NCBI GenBank assembly: GCA_018806985.1 | Contig: JADANN010000256.1 | Coordinates: 2,951,501-3,015,500 of the forward strand | Length of the DNA stretch: 64,000 nt | Direction of reading: 5' to 3' | DNA from: Angiostrongylus vasorum | Taxonomy: Eukaryota > Nematoda > Chromadorea > Rhabditida > Metastrongylidae | Shown: positions 10,801 through 21,999 of the stretch, piece by piece | Layout of the letters: each line of letters opens with the position of its first letter | Position numbering within the stretch: position 1 is the first letter of the stretch | The notes under the pieces: model-generated | The model's database searches: none | The model's input: only the letters and a program-made list of their open reading frames with translations | What the model was told of the DNA's origin: nothing | Position numbers and translations under genes: made by a program

Positions 10801-13800
10801 ATCCATCTAGCTTCCGTGAGGTTGCCGAGGTTCGTTCTAATGAAAACAGCATTAATTGAAATCTTGTTCTTGTTTCTTTTTTCTACTGCATCGCTGAAAG
10901 AGGGAAATAATGATGATCGAGCATTGAACCGAATGGCCAATATGGAGCACTGTTGTCACTCAATACAGTATGGAGTTGTTCTCACGATGCCATAGGTAAC
11001 GTTTTGCAGCCATATGAATCATACTGGTTGCATACGTGGGTGGGAACGTCAGGTAGTTTGAGATATACTGGATCCCTATTCTTTCCACTATTTGTTTCTT
11101 CACTAGGACTTTCTCTGCTATATTCTTCTCGACTGATGCTGTGGGTAGCTGACTTTGGGGGACGCTGTTCTCTACACAGAATTCCCAAGAAGAGTCTTTG
11201 AGAAAAGTTTTTTTTTCCTTTATGTTAGTTTCCTGTTTACTTCTATGGTGATTCTTTGCTAACTGAGCGGGTGAAATAACAGAATAGTGCAGATAAGAAG
11301 TGTATGATACCAAGACATTTCTTCCGCTCTTGTACATCACAGTTTGGAACATGGTGGAGCACTTCTTCGCTATTCTGGGTGATAAAGCAAAAACTGTATA
11401 GATGGATTTATATGATCTTATAAACTGATCTTTTTGATCTGATGCAAGGTTGGTGTAGGTCTTTGTTATCGTTGTTGTTGGTGTTGCTGGTCGATGGCTG
11501 ACGTTTCAGCGAATTCGCCTTCGTCAGAGCCGTGCTGAGAGTACTGGTCGTAACAGCAGGGCTCTGAGAAAGGGGAAATCGCCGGAACAGCCATCGACCA
11601 ACAACGACGACGACGACGACGACGACGACGAAGACCTATAGCAACCTCTCATCGGCTGAAATAGATAAGTTTATAAGGTCATATAAATAAATATACCAAC
11701 TATTTATACCGAGTTTCATAGAAAGTCGGTCTTTCATGTAAGTGGACGTTTATCATTGTCACCAAATTCGCTGTTAAAGGATTAAGCGTACCGTTCATCG
11801 GAGCATCGGTGAAAACGTTATATTCTAAAATCTTCCAATCTTCCATTGATGATATTGATGTCATATTCAAAAAAAAAAACTTACTATTTATTTGCAATGG
11901 TTTTGTTTTTTTCGCACAATTTTAAATTGTGTCATGGTGTTTTCAAATTAAAGATTAAATATTGCTAGTACCTTACCGTAGCGGGCAGTTAACGTATTGG
12001 TAGTGATGCTGATCACCACGAGCCACGGTGCTATTTCGATCCTGCTACTGGCTCATCAAGCATCGCATCTTTCCTTGGTTGAGAAATTGGTATTGGATTT
12101 TCTGGGAAGAAGATCACTGTGTGCAGTCCAGGTGGGAGCTCTCCATCTCACCTATCTCTCCAAAGAGAATCGACTTTACGGGAATTCGGCGATATTCATG
12201 ATGGAAGGAACGGTCCTCAAGTAGCAGCCAAATCTGCACATGAAAGGTTGGAAGGCTTTTTCAGATGTGATGGACTCGAGGAAACGAATCGAATGCAAGT
12301 GTTAGGTTCCGCACACTAGCTACAGAATAAATAAAAATCAGTTAATATAACATTTTTTATTTTGTATGAACATTCACCACGTCTACTGTGAGGGTCCCAG
12401 CATCCATAAAGGGATCCATAAAGCTCTTCGAGTTTTTCGCGTGTTGTTTCGGCTTATGCTTGAAGATGTAGTCTTCTCTATGAATGTCGTAAAATCCTTG
12501 TCAAGTCGATTCTGCTTGCAGTCTTGGAGATAGCCGGACCAGGCGTTTCACGTGGATTGGAGGAGAGCTTTGGTGAAGGGGTCGAAATACCGCCTTTATT
12601 TCCTTATCCACGCCGCCTCTGTGCTGCCTCCACCCCAGTTGCCATAATAGGTTTATTTAGTTACAGCTACCATTTATTTCACTTAGTTTGTTTGTTTTGT
12701 GATCTTTTTTCGAATTTAAACTTTTTTAGTGGTTTTGCTCTTTTAACACATACAAGATAATTCATCGTTTTCTTGATGAGTTTACTTGTAAAATATATGG
12801 TTATTCGTGGAAAGATTTAAGCAGAAGTTTTTTCCTGCATTAGTTACTTCGTGAGAGGATTCGTTTTCTTGCTTTCAATAACTCTGGAGTCGTGATATTT
12901 TTTCTAGTTGGTTGTAAGTCGATAGAAGGTCTCTCTGTTTTTGTTAATGAATCGGAATGCGCCCAGCGTGATCACTTGAAGATTTGCATATATATAAGTT
13001 AGATTTGAACTGAAACAGATCTTGATCTTGAACGTATCCATTGTGATTTTCACTGTCGTTTCGGGATATTTCTGGGCATGGTCACTTGTAACGATGGATA
13101 CAATACCACCAATTTACACTAAAGCGAAGTGTACTAGGGTCTTGAGCTCATGTGTCGTAGGCTCTGCAACTCTGTTTTTACTGCTGGATCAGAATTTTCC
13201 TAGGTATGGTCATTTGAGTGCATGGGTACAAACTTCGAATTTGAATCGAACTGGAGTAGAGTTGCAGTGAATAAATAGGGTAGAGTTCTTACGTACCTAA
13301 ACTAATGAGGATAACAACTGGATGTACAGGGCTATGGAGACGGAAGGACAAGAGCGTCCCATTCGTAAGCTTTCCTGAGAAATGGAAAATATGCCTTGTG
13401 GTTGGTTATGTCCACAAGAAGTTTTGCCCGTTATACCATTCGTTAACTTGTGGTTCCAATAAGTTTACAGATTGGGCCGCACCAATTTCCAAGAACAGAG
13501 TGGTTTTTTTCGTATCCTTCCATCTGGACACCATTACAGCTCTGTGATTCTGCTGGTTTTCGATGGTCAGTTTGTCTTCCGAATGATCTGCTTGAATATC
13601 CTTTTGTTCTTTCTGGACGTGCCAGTTTAATGGGTCTTCCTCTAGAGTAATTTCTCAATCAGGGCCGTCACGTTTATCTTCGTTTCTTTCATAACCAAGT
13701 TCCAAATATTGCTCATAAATATTGCATAAGAATGTACTTATTGTATGAATCCTAGCGGGAACAGTTAATCCGTTTCAATGTGGTTGTTATCAAAGTCCGA

Positions 13801-16800
13801 TGAGTCGTAAAATATGGCGTTGTTTTACCCACCGATAATTTCATCATCATCTTTGTCCTTAATTTCATTTTCTTCAGATTTCTACTCACTAGAGAGCGCA
13901 TGAGCATATTTTTCTCAAATGCTGCACTTATTTTATCCAACTTGATAAAGTTCGATTTGCAACCTTTCAAATTTTACGCGGATTTGTAACAATCTTTGGA
14001 GGAGCGACTGCTTCGTATATGATTAGAGGGGTGTTGTAATATTAAGAATCTGAAATAGAGATGGCTGATATGGAAAGACATTTGAAAGGGATGGAAAAGC
14101 AGGAAATGTTCTGGTGAATTTTATAGGTCTCCTTCTCATTCGTTCAGACATTGTAATTTTTCTACTCTTAAATTATCACTGTATCGTATATGAATCAAAA
14201 GACGAGCGAAAGTAGGTGAATCTGCATGGAGCAATTTTGAACAATTACTTGGTTCCAAATTTGTTAACGAATTTTTTTAAGGGATGCCGATGAGAAACCA
14301 TCTGTGGGACGACAATTTCGACCGCTTTATGATATTCCCTTTATGTTTCAAGCTAGAGAGTTCCTTCGAAAGAGGCTCGTAGTAATGTTTTATGTTCACG
14401 AACTCGTTGTTTGTACGTGTTTAATCATGTATGTTTAGGTTGATTGGTAAAACCGTCGCAGTAACAGTGGATTATATTCAGCCAAAATCGGAGCAGTTTC
14501 CAGAAAAGACTTGCTGTACCGTTAAAATTGGCGAACTAAACATTGCGGAGGCGTTGATCCTCAGAGGACTTAGTAAAGTTGTGCGACATCGATCCGATGA
14601 TGAGAATAGGTGAACGAACATGAATTTGTACAGTCACTTTGGTAAGGATTTATTACTATTATTGCAAATTACTAGATGACTTTTCTGCTCAGGTCATCTG
14701 AATACGACGCTTTGTTGGCTGCCGAGGCGAATGCCGAGAAAAGTAAAAAGGGTTTATTCGCTGACAAATCTGCAGACAAGAAAGATACTCTTCGCATTCA
14801 AGAGCTCCAAGGCGATCTTGCTAGAAGCAAACAATTTTTGCCTTATCTGCAAAGAAGTACACGGTTCGTTTATTTGAAAAGATTGTGAAGCTTAACAACA
14901 TATGACAGGTGTCAGTATTCCACCTAAATAATTGTTTTAGAGCAGAAGGAGTTGTCGAGTTTATACCAAGTGGATCGCGTTTACGCATATATATCCCTAA
15001 GGAAACAGTTGTTATCACATTCTTACTTGGTGGGATCAACTGCCCCCAAGGCACGTCATTTAGTTGCGTCTCCTAAGTTCGGTTTTTTTTTGTAGTGTAT
15101 TGATAATAAATAATGTTTTCAGAGTGGTAGACCAGGTCCTGGAGGTGTGACCACACCTTCTGAACCTTTCGCTGACGAAGCAACAGCCTTCACCCGCCAC
15201 TTGGTACTACAACATGAAGTGGAGATCGAAGTTGAAGGGTTGGATAAGATGGGAAATTTCATCGGATATCTATTCGTGGTTCCTGAGGGTGGAGGCAAGG
15301 CTCAAAATCTCTCTGAACTCCTACTTGATCAAGGTCTAGCATCTCTACATTTCACTGCCGAGAGAAGCGGGCACTACAATCAGTTGGCAGCAGCAGAACA
15401 GCGTGCCAAAGCGGCTAGGTAAGTTTCTTTTAATAATGTGTATTGCCATACAAAAATTAGGATTAGCATATGTATGATGCCATCCCACGATCTGTACAGG
15501 AGGAACATATGGCAAAATTATAAAGAGGAAGAGGCCGTTTCTGATGAAGTTATTGTCCAACAGAACGATGCAGCTGAAAGACGGATAAACTATAAGAAGG
15601 TGGCTGTGACGGATATCTCGAAAGTATGTCGGTTCGAGTTTTACTGTTAACACATTCATTACCACTCTTATTGAAGGAAGCTTACTGGGCGCTATTTCAG
15701 TTGCCGCCATTGCAGTGATCTAGGTTTGGCTTCTTCGTAACTAAGTTGTATTTCCAGGGCACGTTGAATTTTGCAGTCCAACTTGTTGAGGATGGAGCAA
15801 AGCTTGAGAAAATGACAGCGGATTTGCGTGAGTACCTTCGTCAGCATCCACCAATGACAGGGGCATTTAACGCGAAGGTGAGTTCCAATCTTGGTCCGTA
15901 CGAATTCTGTTGATTCTGAAAGTTACAGAACATTTGCGATTCGTTAGTTGTTGTTAACGTGTCGCTGTGTGGAAAACGTGTAGTATGAAGCGTCATTTTG
16001 GAACAAATCATTTCAGCGCGGTGATTTGTGCGCGGCTCCGTTTTCTGTTGATGGATTATGGTACCGTGCCAAGGTAGAAAGCATTCGAGCCGGGCAAGCT
16101 GAAGTGCTGTTCATCGACTATGGAAATCGTGAGGTCGTACCCGCTTCTTCTTTAACCCAGCTACCTTCTGGTTTTGCTCATATACCTGCCGGAGCTAAAG
16201 AATATGGACTTGCATTGGTTGCGATTCCTAATGACAAGGTTTATTTGTAGATATTCATCACCGTGTTCTCGTTTATTATATGTTAATAATAAAGCAGTTA
16301 ATATCAAAATATCGTTGCCTGTATATACTGCCTATTCTTTCTCTCATGGTGAATTATGATGTGAAATAAAGCCACAGTACGATGACTAAACTAGTTAATA
16401 CTTTGGTATTTTCAGGAATACGGATTGCAGTGTGAAGACGCTCTTCAGCAGTTGCTGTTCTCCGTTCCCACTGCCGAAATCAATGTTGAATACAAAGTTG
16501 GGTCAATTGAGTACTGCCAGGTTTGTGAAAAAAGAACAGAATTTCTGTTCCATTGTGTTGACAAGAGGAGCTGGAGTTGACTAAATTTGATTGCAACCAC
16601 TATCATAGACGCCTGATAAGACCACTGTAGGGTCTATACACCTGTTTTAGGTCATGATAGAGTGTGCTGGGAAGAGAATTGATGTGGGTAAAACTCTCAT
16701 TGAAGATGGATTCGCACTTGTCGAGAAAAGAAAAGAGCAAAGGCTTCAAGCAATGGTGATTTCCTATTTACAAGTTTTCAGTTGCATTTAGTTTTGAACA

Positions 16801-16931
16801 AGGGCTTTTCATAAGCGGCCAACGTCATTGCTTCTTTTTAGTTGGCTGAATACGAACACGCTGAGCAGAAAGCACGTCGCGAACGCAAAAATATTTGGGA
16901 ATTCGGAGATTTTACAGGGAGTGATCTTTGA
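7812..16931 (+). CDS. tsn-1: Tudor-SN / staphylococcal nuclease domain-containing protein 1 (18 exons, complete)
   Basis: Exons: 7812-7904, 8409-8549, 8633-8756, 9358-9436, 9516-9702, 10225-10401, 10483-10829, 14282-14374, 14439-14609, 14693-14863, 14941-15054, 15125(or 15123)-15418, 15500-15623, 15758-15877, 16017-16238, 16416-16520, 16651-16755 and 16842-16931. They give about 918 codons, close to the usual 910 or so. Tudor-SN is a cytoplasmic/nuclear RNA-binding protein with four N-terminal SN-like OB folds and a Tudor domain interrupting a fifth; it acts in RNA silencing, editing-linked decay, splicing and stress granules. Visible marks: [68 protein letters not shown] block, [28 protein letters not shown], then Tudor ([23 protein letters not shown]; aromatic cage near residues 760-780) and the C-terminal half-SN ending [13 protein letters not shown]. 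The 3.45-kb intron 7 and introns 1, 3 and 5 hold SINEs or PLE debris. Intron 8 appears to use a GC donor. No AATAAA is evident just after the stop. Confidence 0.96.
7986..8256 (+). mobile_element. SINE-1 copy in Tudor-SN intron 1
   Basis: Full-length plus copy. A box-like GTGTGGCGCAGTGGTCGG, B box-like GGAATCGATCCCC, a body with GGGGTCGGCAAATTG and AAAGGCCAGATATGCATTCA, and tail AGAGCTTTATCCTTTTT. The match of TGGCGCAGTGG to the tRNA A-box pattern and of the GATCGATCC region to a B box supports a tRNA origin. Confidence 0.8.
8850..9305. mobile_element. SINE-2 pair (minus then plus) in Tudor-SN intron 3
   Basis: A minus-oriented head (8850-9000) abuts a plus-oriented copy (about 9010-9305: GGTGGTAAACGCGTTAGCCC, GTTCAGTCCCCACCGCAGAC). 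It lies just upstream of the Tudor-SN exon at 9358. Confidence 0.65.
9826..10100 (+). mobile_element. SINE-1 copy in Tudor-SN intron 5
   Basis: Plus copy from GCGCGTGTAGGACAGTGGTC to GAGAGCTTTATCCTTTG, with one A-box change (GGCGCAG to AGGACAG). Body and tail are colinear with the 7986 copy. Confidence 0.8.
11430..11735. mobile_element. Palindromic hammerhead repeat in Tudor-SN intron 7
   Basis: Two hammerhead-bearing ends face each other. The minus-oriented arm has GTTGTTG runs near 11470-11490 and an intact ribozyme core at 11496-11531. The plus-oriented arm has a damaged core at about 11541-11590 and then CAACAAC(GAC)n at 11599-11630, the TATAAATAAATATA segment and a GAGTTTCATAGAAAGTCGG terminus near 11710-11730. 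Confidence 0.6.
11496..11531 (-). ncRNA. Minimal type I hammerhead ribozyme, best-preserved core
   Basis: Minus-strand reading: GGCT (531-528 of the 11000s), CTGACGA (527-521), A, helix II GGCG (519-516) with AATT loop and CGCT (511-508), GAAAC (507-503), GTC (502-500), AGCC (499-496). GGCT and AGCC pair perfectly to form helix I. All universally conserved hammerhead core positions are present; helix III is minimal, as in PLE hammerheads thought to act as dimers. Transcribed antisense to Tudor-SN. Confidence 0.65.
11975..12320 (+). mobile_element. SINE-3 copy in Tudor-SN intron 7
   Basis: The third repeat family: TGGTAGTGATGCTGATCACC head, TTGAGAAATTGG middle, GGGAAGAAGATCACTGTG, and a tail with GAAACGAATCGAATGCAAGT and CCGCACA. 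Related copies lie at 24905, 30943, 33196 and 43548. Confidence 0.6.
12321..14281. other. Rest of Tudor-SN intron 7, nothing recognised
   Basis: Several short open frames exist (for example around 13450-13650) but none has convincing splice borders or a known motif. No repeat of the families described here was identified. Confidence 0.5.
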
Positions 16932-17599
16932 ACCGGATTTTTCTATTTCCCACTCCCTATCTCGTCTGCAAAATCGTAGTTATTTTTCATTAACCCTCGT
17001 ATTCGTCGTTATCCTACATCGTTAATCCTTTCCTAAGTCCACCGAATGTTGTTTTGTCTTATTTTCGCTTGTTTCTCACGGAGCCTGCAACTTCATTGTG
17101 ATATTTATGTTTTGCATATTTACTGAAAGTGATATGGTTTTCTCTACTAAATGGGTCTTACCATGGTTAGCAGACGTTACAGCATTGATAGTTTTTCCGG
17201 GATAACCGTGAAAACATTATGTTAATCAAAGCTTGTGTTGTTTATTAAGACAACACTCTGCAGTTCGAGTAGTGAAAGAAAGTGATATATTTATTCAATT
17301 GTTAGCTTGGCTGTGTTATTTTAGCATTCAAAATACATATATTTATCTTCCAGGAGAAATACTGTTACCATAATGTCATATTTCTCCCGAAATCTTTTGT
17401 GTTTCCCGTGACCTCGCTGGTGTACACTCAAAGCGCAAAGATGAAATCTTTAATTTCTTACTGAGTCATACTATAGGTACTGAATTGGTGAATATAGTCT
17501 TGCACAACGACAAATTGTTCTCCGCACTTCTTATTGTGTCTATATGATTTGTACGAGTAGAGGAAGCAAATCAAACCCTTTAATTCATATATGGCATAT
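16932..17599. other. 3' flank of Tudor-SN, no feature recognised
   Basis: AT-rich sequence that should include the Tudor-SN 3'UTR. No AATAAA was found close to the stop, so the polyadenylation site cannot be placed. Confidence 0.5.
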
Positions 17600-18003
17600 T
17601 TGCTTACTCGTTGTTTCATTACTCCCAACGGTGTACCGCCTCGTCTTAGCTGGGAGGTGTTTCTGGGTGTCGGGCTGCGATGTACAGCGGAAAGATTCAT
17701 CGCTCCAGCAGGGTCTCCAAAGCCGAGAAGGAGTCCGGCGTTTCCATCAGGAAACCCAGCTAAGAGTAAACAAATACCACGATTCACCACCGTCTTGGTA
17801 ACAAACTAGTCGCATAATCTTCCTCTGATCCACAAGGGCGGCGACTGCCTGTGGTGGTGACGACCTGGGGCAGACTTTGGCTAGGTTGACTTCGGAACTC
17901 CAGGGAGCCACAATGGCTAAACCAGCAAAGTTCCAAAAAAATGGAACTTGTATTGGGGCTCGCGCAACCAGTGAAGACGAGCCATTCAAGTATCCAGGTA
18001 AGT
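17600..18003 (+). mobile_element. Element A, copy 2
   Basis: From ACGGTGTACCGCCTCGTC through GATCCACAAGGGCGGCGACT to GTGAAGACGAGCCATTCAAG. Colinear with copies 1, 4 and 5. A short related 3' end lies at 18335-18430. Confidence 0.7.
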
Positions 18004-18518
18004 TGTTTCGTTAGCACATAGGCTTCTTTCTGCGCTTTAGTACTAGATAAGCAAAGTACAGATGATACGTGTACACAGTGTGGTCTGAGAAGAGCTATTT
18101 TCTACATATAGCAGCTCATGCGGAACAATTGTTGTTGAAGGCGGCCTTTCATTGGTTCCGCAACTATTCTTTTCACTTTGTACTGATAGTAATACAATGC
18201 TTTCTCGATGAAGAAATATTCGATACCTCCGTTTTGGGGAGTAGTTCCGTCATTATGATCCATATACAAATCTGTTGTGCATAGCCAAAGATCAGTAGTT
18301 TCATGGAGCAGTTTTGCTAATAAGGAATGTTTGGTGATGTGATCCACCATGGACGACGATTGCGAGCGAAGGAAACGAACGGCAAATGTGCTGGGGTCCG
18401 CACAACTCGTGAAGACGGAGTATCCAGGTAAATAAATAAGAGGTAATGTGGTAATCGGCGACTTTGCAGCAACGCTTGGTTTTCCCTGTGTTCCATACGG
18501 AGTGGCGTATACAAAATA

Positions 18519-18796
18519 AAAGGATGAAGCTCTCGGCATTGATCAATCCCTGAGGGATGCGCCGTGCATTCGACTTCATTATGCATCGCTTGGAAGTGAT
18601 TCAATACATATCTGGCCTTTATAATGACTTTCAGTGGCATACCGATGTGTCGAGCCAGAGCTGCTATTCTCCCAGACAAGTCTGGTACCAATTTGTGGAT
18701 CCCGGAGTGATGGAAAGCTTGGTGGGTCAGGGGCGCGGGGATCGATCCCATGTGTGTTGCAGGACGCTTCGGACCACCGCGCTGTACGCACCCATG
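18519..18796 (-). mobile_element. SINE-1 copy
   Basis: Reverse-oriented full-length copy, from GAAGCTCTCGGCATTGATCA to the complement of the tRNA-like head at GACCACCGCGCTGTACGC. Confidence 0.75.
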
Positions 18797-18972
18797 AAGT
18801 GGCGGGTACCGTTCTCTATTGTTTGCGGAATGCACTGAGCTCAAGGCGGAATGGCAGTTGAGCGCAACCATTTTTAAAAAGAAATGATGTCACGATACTC
18901 TGAAAATACAGTTAATCGCTTCGAGACCCTAATGCTTGTACTTGCGTTAGTAGAGGTGTCTTAGTAGCCTCA

Positions 18973-19251
18973 AGGGCGTGTGTAGCGCAGTGGTCGGAGC
19001 TGCCCTGCAATACAGTTGGGATCACAGCGTCCAAGGCTCACGAAGCCTGCCATCCCTGCGGGGTTGGTAAATTAGAACCAGACCCGTTTGGGAGGATAGC
19101 AGAACTGGCTCGATACATCGGTAAGACATCGCGAGTCACCGTAAAGGCCAGGCATTCACCATTCAGCAATCAGTCACCTCCATCGATGCAAATGCATGGC
19201 GCAGGGATACCTCTGGGATTGATCAACGCCGAGAGCTTTATCCTTTATCCT
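18973..19251 (+). mobile_element. SINE-1 copy
   Basis: Plus copy from GGCGTGTGTAGCGCAGTGGT to GAGAGCTTTATCC, about 180 bp from the reverse copy at 18519, so the two heads face each other. A 3'-end fragment in reverse lies at 19666-19785. Confidence 0.75.
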
Positions 19252-19949
19252 TTTATCTGCCAGCAGATCTCTGCAACGGTTAATTTTAGAAGGTTTTCTC
19301 CGTACATAATTGGAATTAGGTTGAGAACGAGGAAATTTACCAAGAAACAAGCGTGTGGCACAAGAAATTGTGGAGAAGAAAATGTTTTGAAATAGCGTAC
19401 GCTTCCGTTGTGCATCGCCATTGCATTAGTACCCCCTTCCTGGAGCTTCTGTGGATTTTCATGTCATAGGATCAGCTTCCCTCGGACAGAGATTACGCAC
19501 AGAGCACCCATAGCATAAGAACTGAATGTCACTTAAATTAATTTGTTGGGTGAGATTCTACACCAATGAAGTGTTTTGTACGTTCTACAGAACGCATACA
19601 TCAATAGAGAGATTTCTGAAAAGAGGTAAACACTTATGGAAGCTAGACACGAAAATCATTGGCAATACAGCTCCCAGCGTTGATCAATTTCTGAGGGATA
19701 CGCTCTCCATTCGATTTCATTAGTTGCAGATAGCTGAGTGTCTATTTGGCTCATACAATGACTTTCTTGGGTTTACTAATGTATGAAGTCTTTATAACGA
19801 GTTCTATAGCGGTTTTCCGATCTCAAATTACAATGAAAAGCTTCGTTAGCCAAGAGGACGGGATGGAACCAACGACTACGTAGTTTATGCTGCTGGTGGT
19901 CACTAAGCCCTACACTATACGGGTGTAAGAATACGAACGCAATGAGTGG

Positions 19950-20245
19950 CTGACAAGTAGCTGTTAGGTAATAAGGTAATTCTTCAGACTCTGATTTATG
20001 GCACGGCTTCAGCTTAACTGGGTTCAATGCCGATTTGTGTCCCCAGATCAACTCTGTTGACGGGCGATTGTTGATAGCACCTATAGGTCAATAACATGGC
20101 TGAGAGAAAGACTAAACGAACGACTCGCGTGGTGTGGTGGTCAACTTGTTAGCCATCGTAAACGGTAAGAGCGCGTTTAGTCCCACCGCAGGCACCAGCA
20201 CCAGGAGTTTTACAAATATCTCAGCATCATTATGGTCATTCTTCA
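19950..20245 (+). mobile_element. SINE-2 copy
   Basis: Plus copy: GGCTTCAGCTTAACTGGGTT, GTGGTGTGGTGGTCAACTTG (A-box region), GTTTAGTCCCACCGCAGGC (B-box region), ending CAAATATCTCAGCATCATTA. Confidence 0.65.
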
Positions 20246-20674
20246 AACTCTTAAACCGTCATCATTATTGTGTGTTATTTGTTCTTAAATTCATAGATTG
20301 AGAAATATTCTGTACAGCTATGAAGGCGTGAAGTAGCTAAAGGCTTGATCCAGATGATGTTAATGTGCCGAGCAATATGCAAGTGAGCGTCTAGTGTCAT
20401 AGACCATTGCAGTAGAAAGTAGTCACATCGTTGATTCAACAGAAAGCACCTTTTCTACCATCAAAAGGTTTATTAAGATTGGTTCAGGAATTTATCCATC
20501 AAAATTACAAAGACACGACAGTGTAGCACAACCACAAGCATGCTAACATACTAACAAGATTTGGGAGTTCACTTGATCTTCTAACCCATGATTATCCTTG
20601 CCGGGTGCTCACGTGTTATCCACTTCACCAAAGAAGGACCTTGCTTTGCCTTTCAATCAACCAGTTTTTTACCA

Positions 20675-21052
20675 GCAGTGCTATCAGCACTCACTCCTGA
20701 AGAATCGTGTTATGATGATGCACAGCAGGGATTCGTATTTGACAACAATGAAAATAATGAACATCACACCAGCTTCTTCGTGTTCCTTGAGTGGAAACGT
20801 CCACTGGCCAGAGTCGCACAAGTGTCATCAATCATCCCAGCCACTTGGCAGCCATATAGATGCAGACTTTGTTATGCGTCCTAGTCACCTACCTCAAGCA
20901 ACCAGCTCACGACCAAATCCCTCAAAAAGTCGTCAAACAAGACGAAGCGTCGCAGGTCAACCATGGAAAAAGACATTTCAGTTTCGGAGTGTGAGCAGAT
21001 CAACCAGTGAAAACCCATTGTTAGTACAGAGGAGCATCCACCGAGTAATATA
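20675..21052 (+). CDS. Orphan Ser/Pro-rich ORF, possible terminal exon
   Basis: An open plus-strand frame, open upstream to about 20592, ends at a TAA near 21050. A good acceptor (CAGTTTTTTACCAG) precedes 20675. The product is hydrophilic and Ser/Gln/Arg-rich (HLPQATSSRPNPSKSRQTRR, then QPWKKTFQFRSVSRS). I do not recognise it and found no partner exon nearby. It lies just before a head-to-head pair of unclassified repeats. It could be the 3' exon of a gene, a processed fragment, or chance. Confidence 0.3.
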
Positions 21053-21304
21053 AACCGAAGAATTTTATGAGACCCTGCCATGGCTACCTTGCAAGGATCG
21101 CGCTTTCCGCACTGTCCAGTCCAGACGCTATGTAAAGACCGCCACCTGTTGCCAAGTCCTTCTAGCTGACGTCGATGTCATCATATTAGCTTTGCTGACT
21201 AAACATGCATATTCATTTTTATTTATTTTAGTTTTCTACGGCAACAATATTTTGCTTGCATCGTTTGTATATATTTACGTTCACATCGCTGAACCCATTA
21301 TAAT

Positions 21305-21995
21305 TGTGATGCTTACTTGAATACTTGGATGGCCCGTCTTCACTGGTTGTGTAGACGTTAGCATAATTTCCATGTTTTTTTCGGAGTTTTGCTGAGTTAG
21401 CAATTATCGTTCCCTGGACTCCCTAGGTCAGCTTATCCAAAATCTGCCCCACTTCGTCACCACTAAGGGCACTCGCCACCCTTGTCGATCAGAGGAAGAT
21501 TTGCCACCATGCGACTAGTTTGATACCAGGACGGTGGTCGATCTTGGTATTGGTTTATCCTTAGCTGGGCTTCCTGATGATAAGATTATTGTGGTAATAT
21601 TATCTATTGAAGTACAACCCGGTTTACCGCCTCATCGTGGCTGTGAAGTGTTGTTAGGTGTCGGGCTACGATGAACAGCGGGGGATTCATCCTCCCAGGG
21701 TCTCCCAGGCTGAGAAGAAGTCCGGTATCTCCATCAGGAAGCTAACAGTAAACAGATACCAGAAACGCCACCGTCCTGGTACCAAACTGGTTGCATGGTG
21801 GTAAATCTCTCTCTGATCCACAAAGGCGGCGACTGACTGTGGTGATGACGACCTGAAACAGACTTTGGCTAGGCTGATCTCGGGACTCCGGGGACCCACA
21901 AAGGGCTAAACCAGCAAAACTCCGAACTAATGGAAATTTTGCTGAGGTTTCGCGAAACCAGTGTAGGCGGACCGTCCAAGGATCGAAGTAAGTAG
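21305..21995. mobile_element. Element A, two copies head to head (inverted)
   Basis: A reverse, 5'-shortened copy (about 21305-21580, beginning ACTTGAATACTTGGATGGCC) is followed by a forward copy (about 21595-21995). The forward copy has the standard order: TTTACCGCCTCATCGTGGC, CTCTGATCCACAAAGGCG, ending near GAAGTAAGTAGTAAG. Confidence 0.65.
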
Positions 21996-21999
21996 TAAG

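Noticed and set aside
11541..11592. A functional plus-strand hammerhead partner
   Set aside because: The core reads CTGAGAA and GGAACAGCC: both conserved boxes are mutated. Kept only as a degenerate arm.
12524..12760. Plus-strand 78-codon ORF as an extra Tudor-SN exon
   Set aside because: The Tudor-SN protein joins exon 7 to exon 8 without it, and no matching phase or family sequence is seen.
18317..18871. 184-codon minus-strand open frame
   Set aside because: Spans a SINE-1 copy and an element A end. No splice borders, and composition changes at the repeat boundary.
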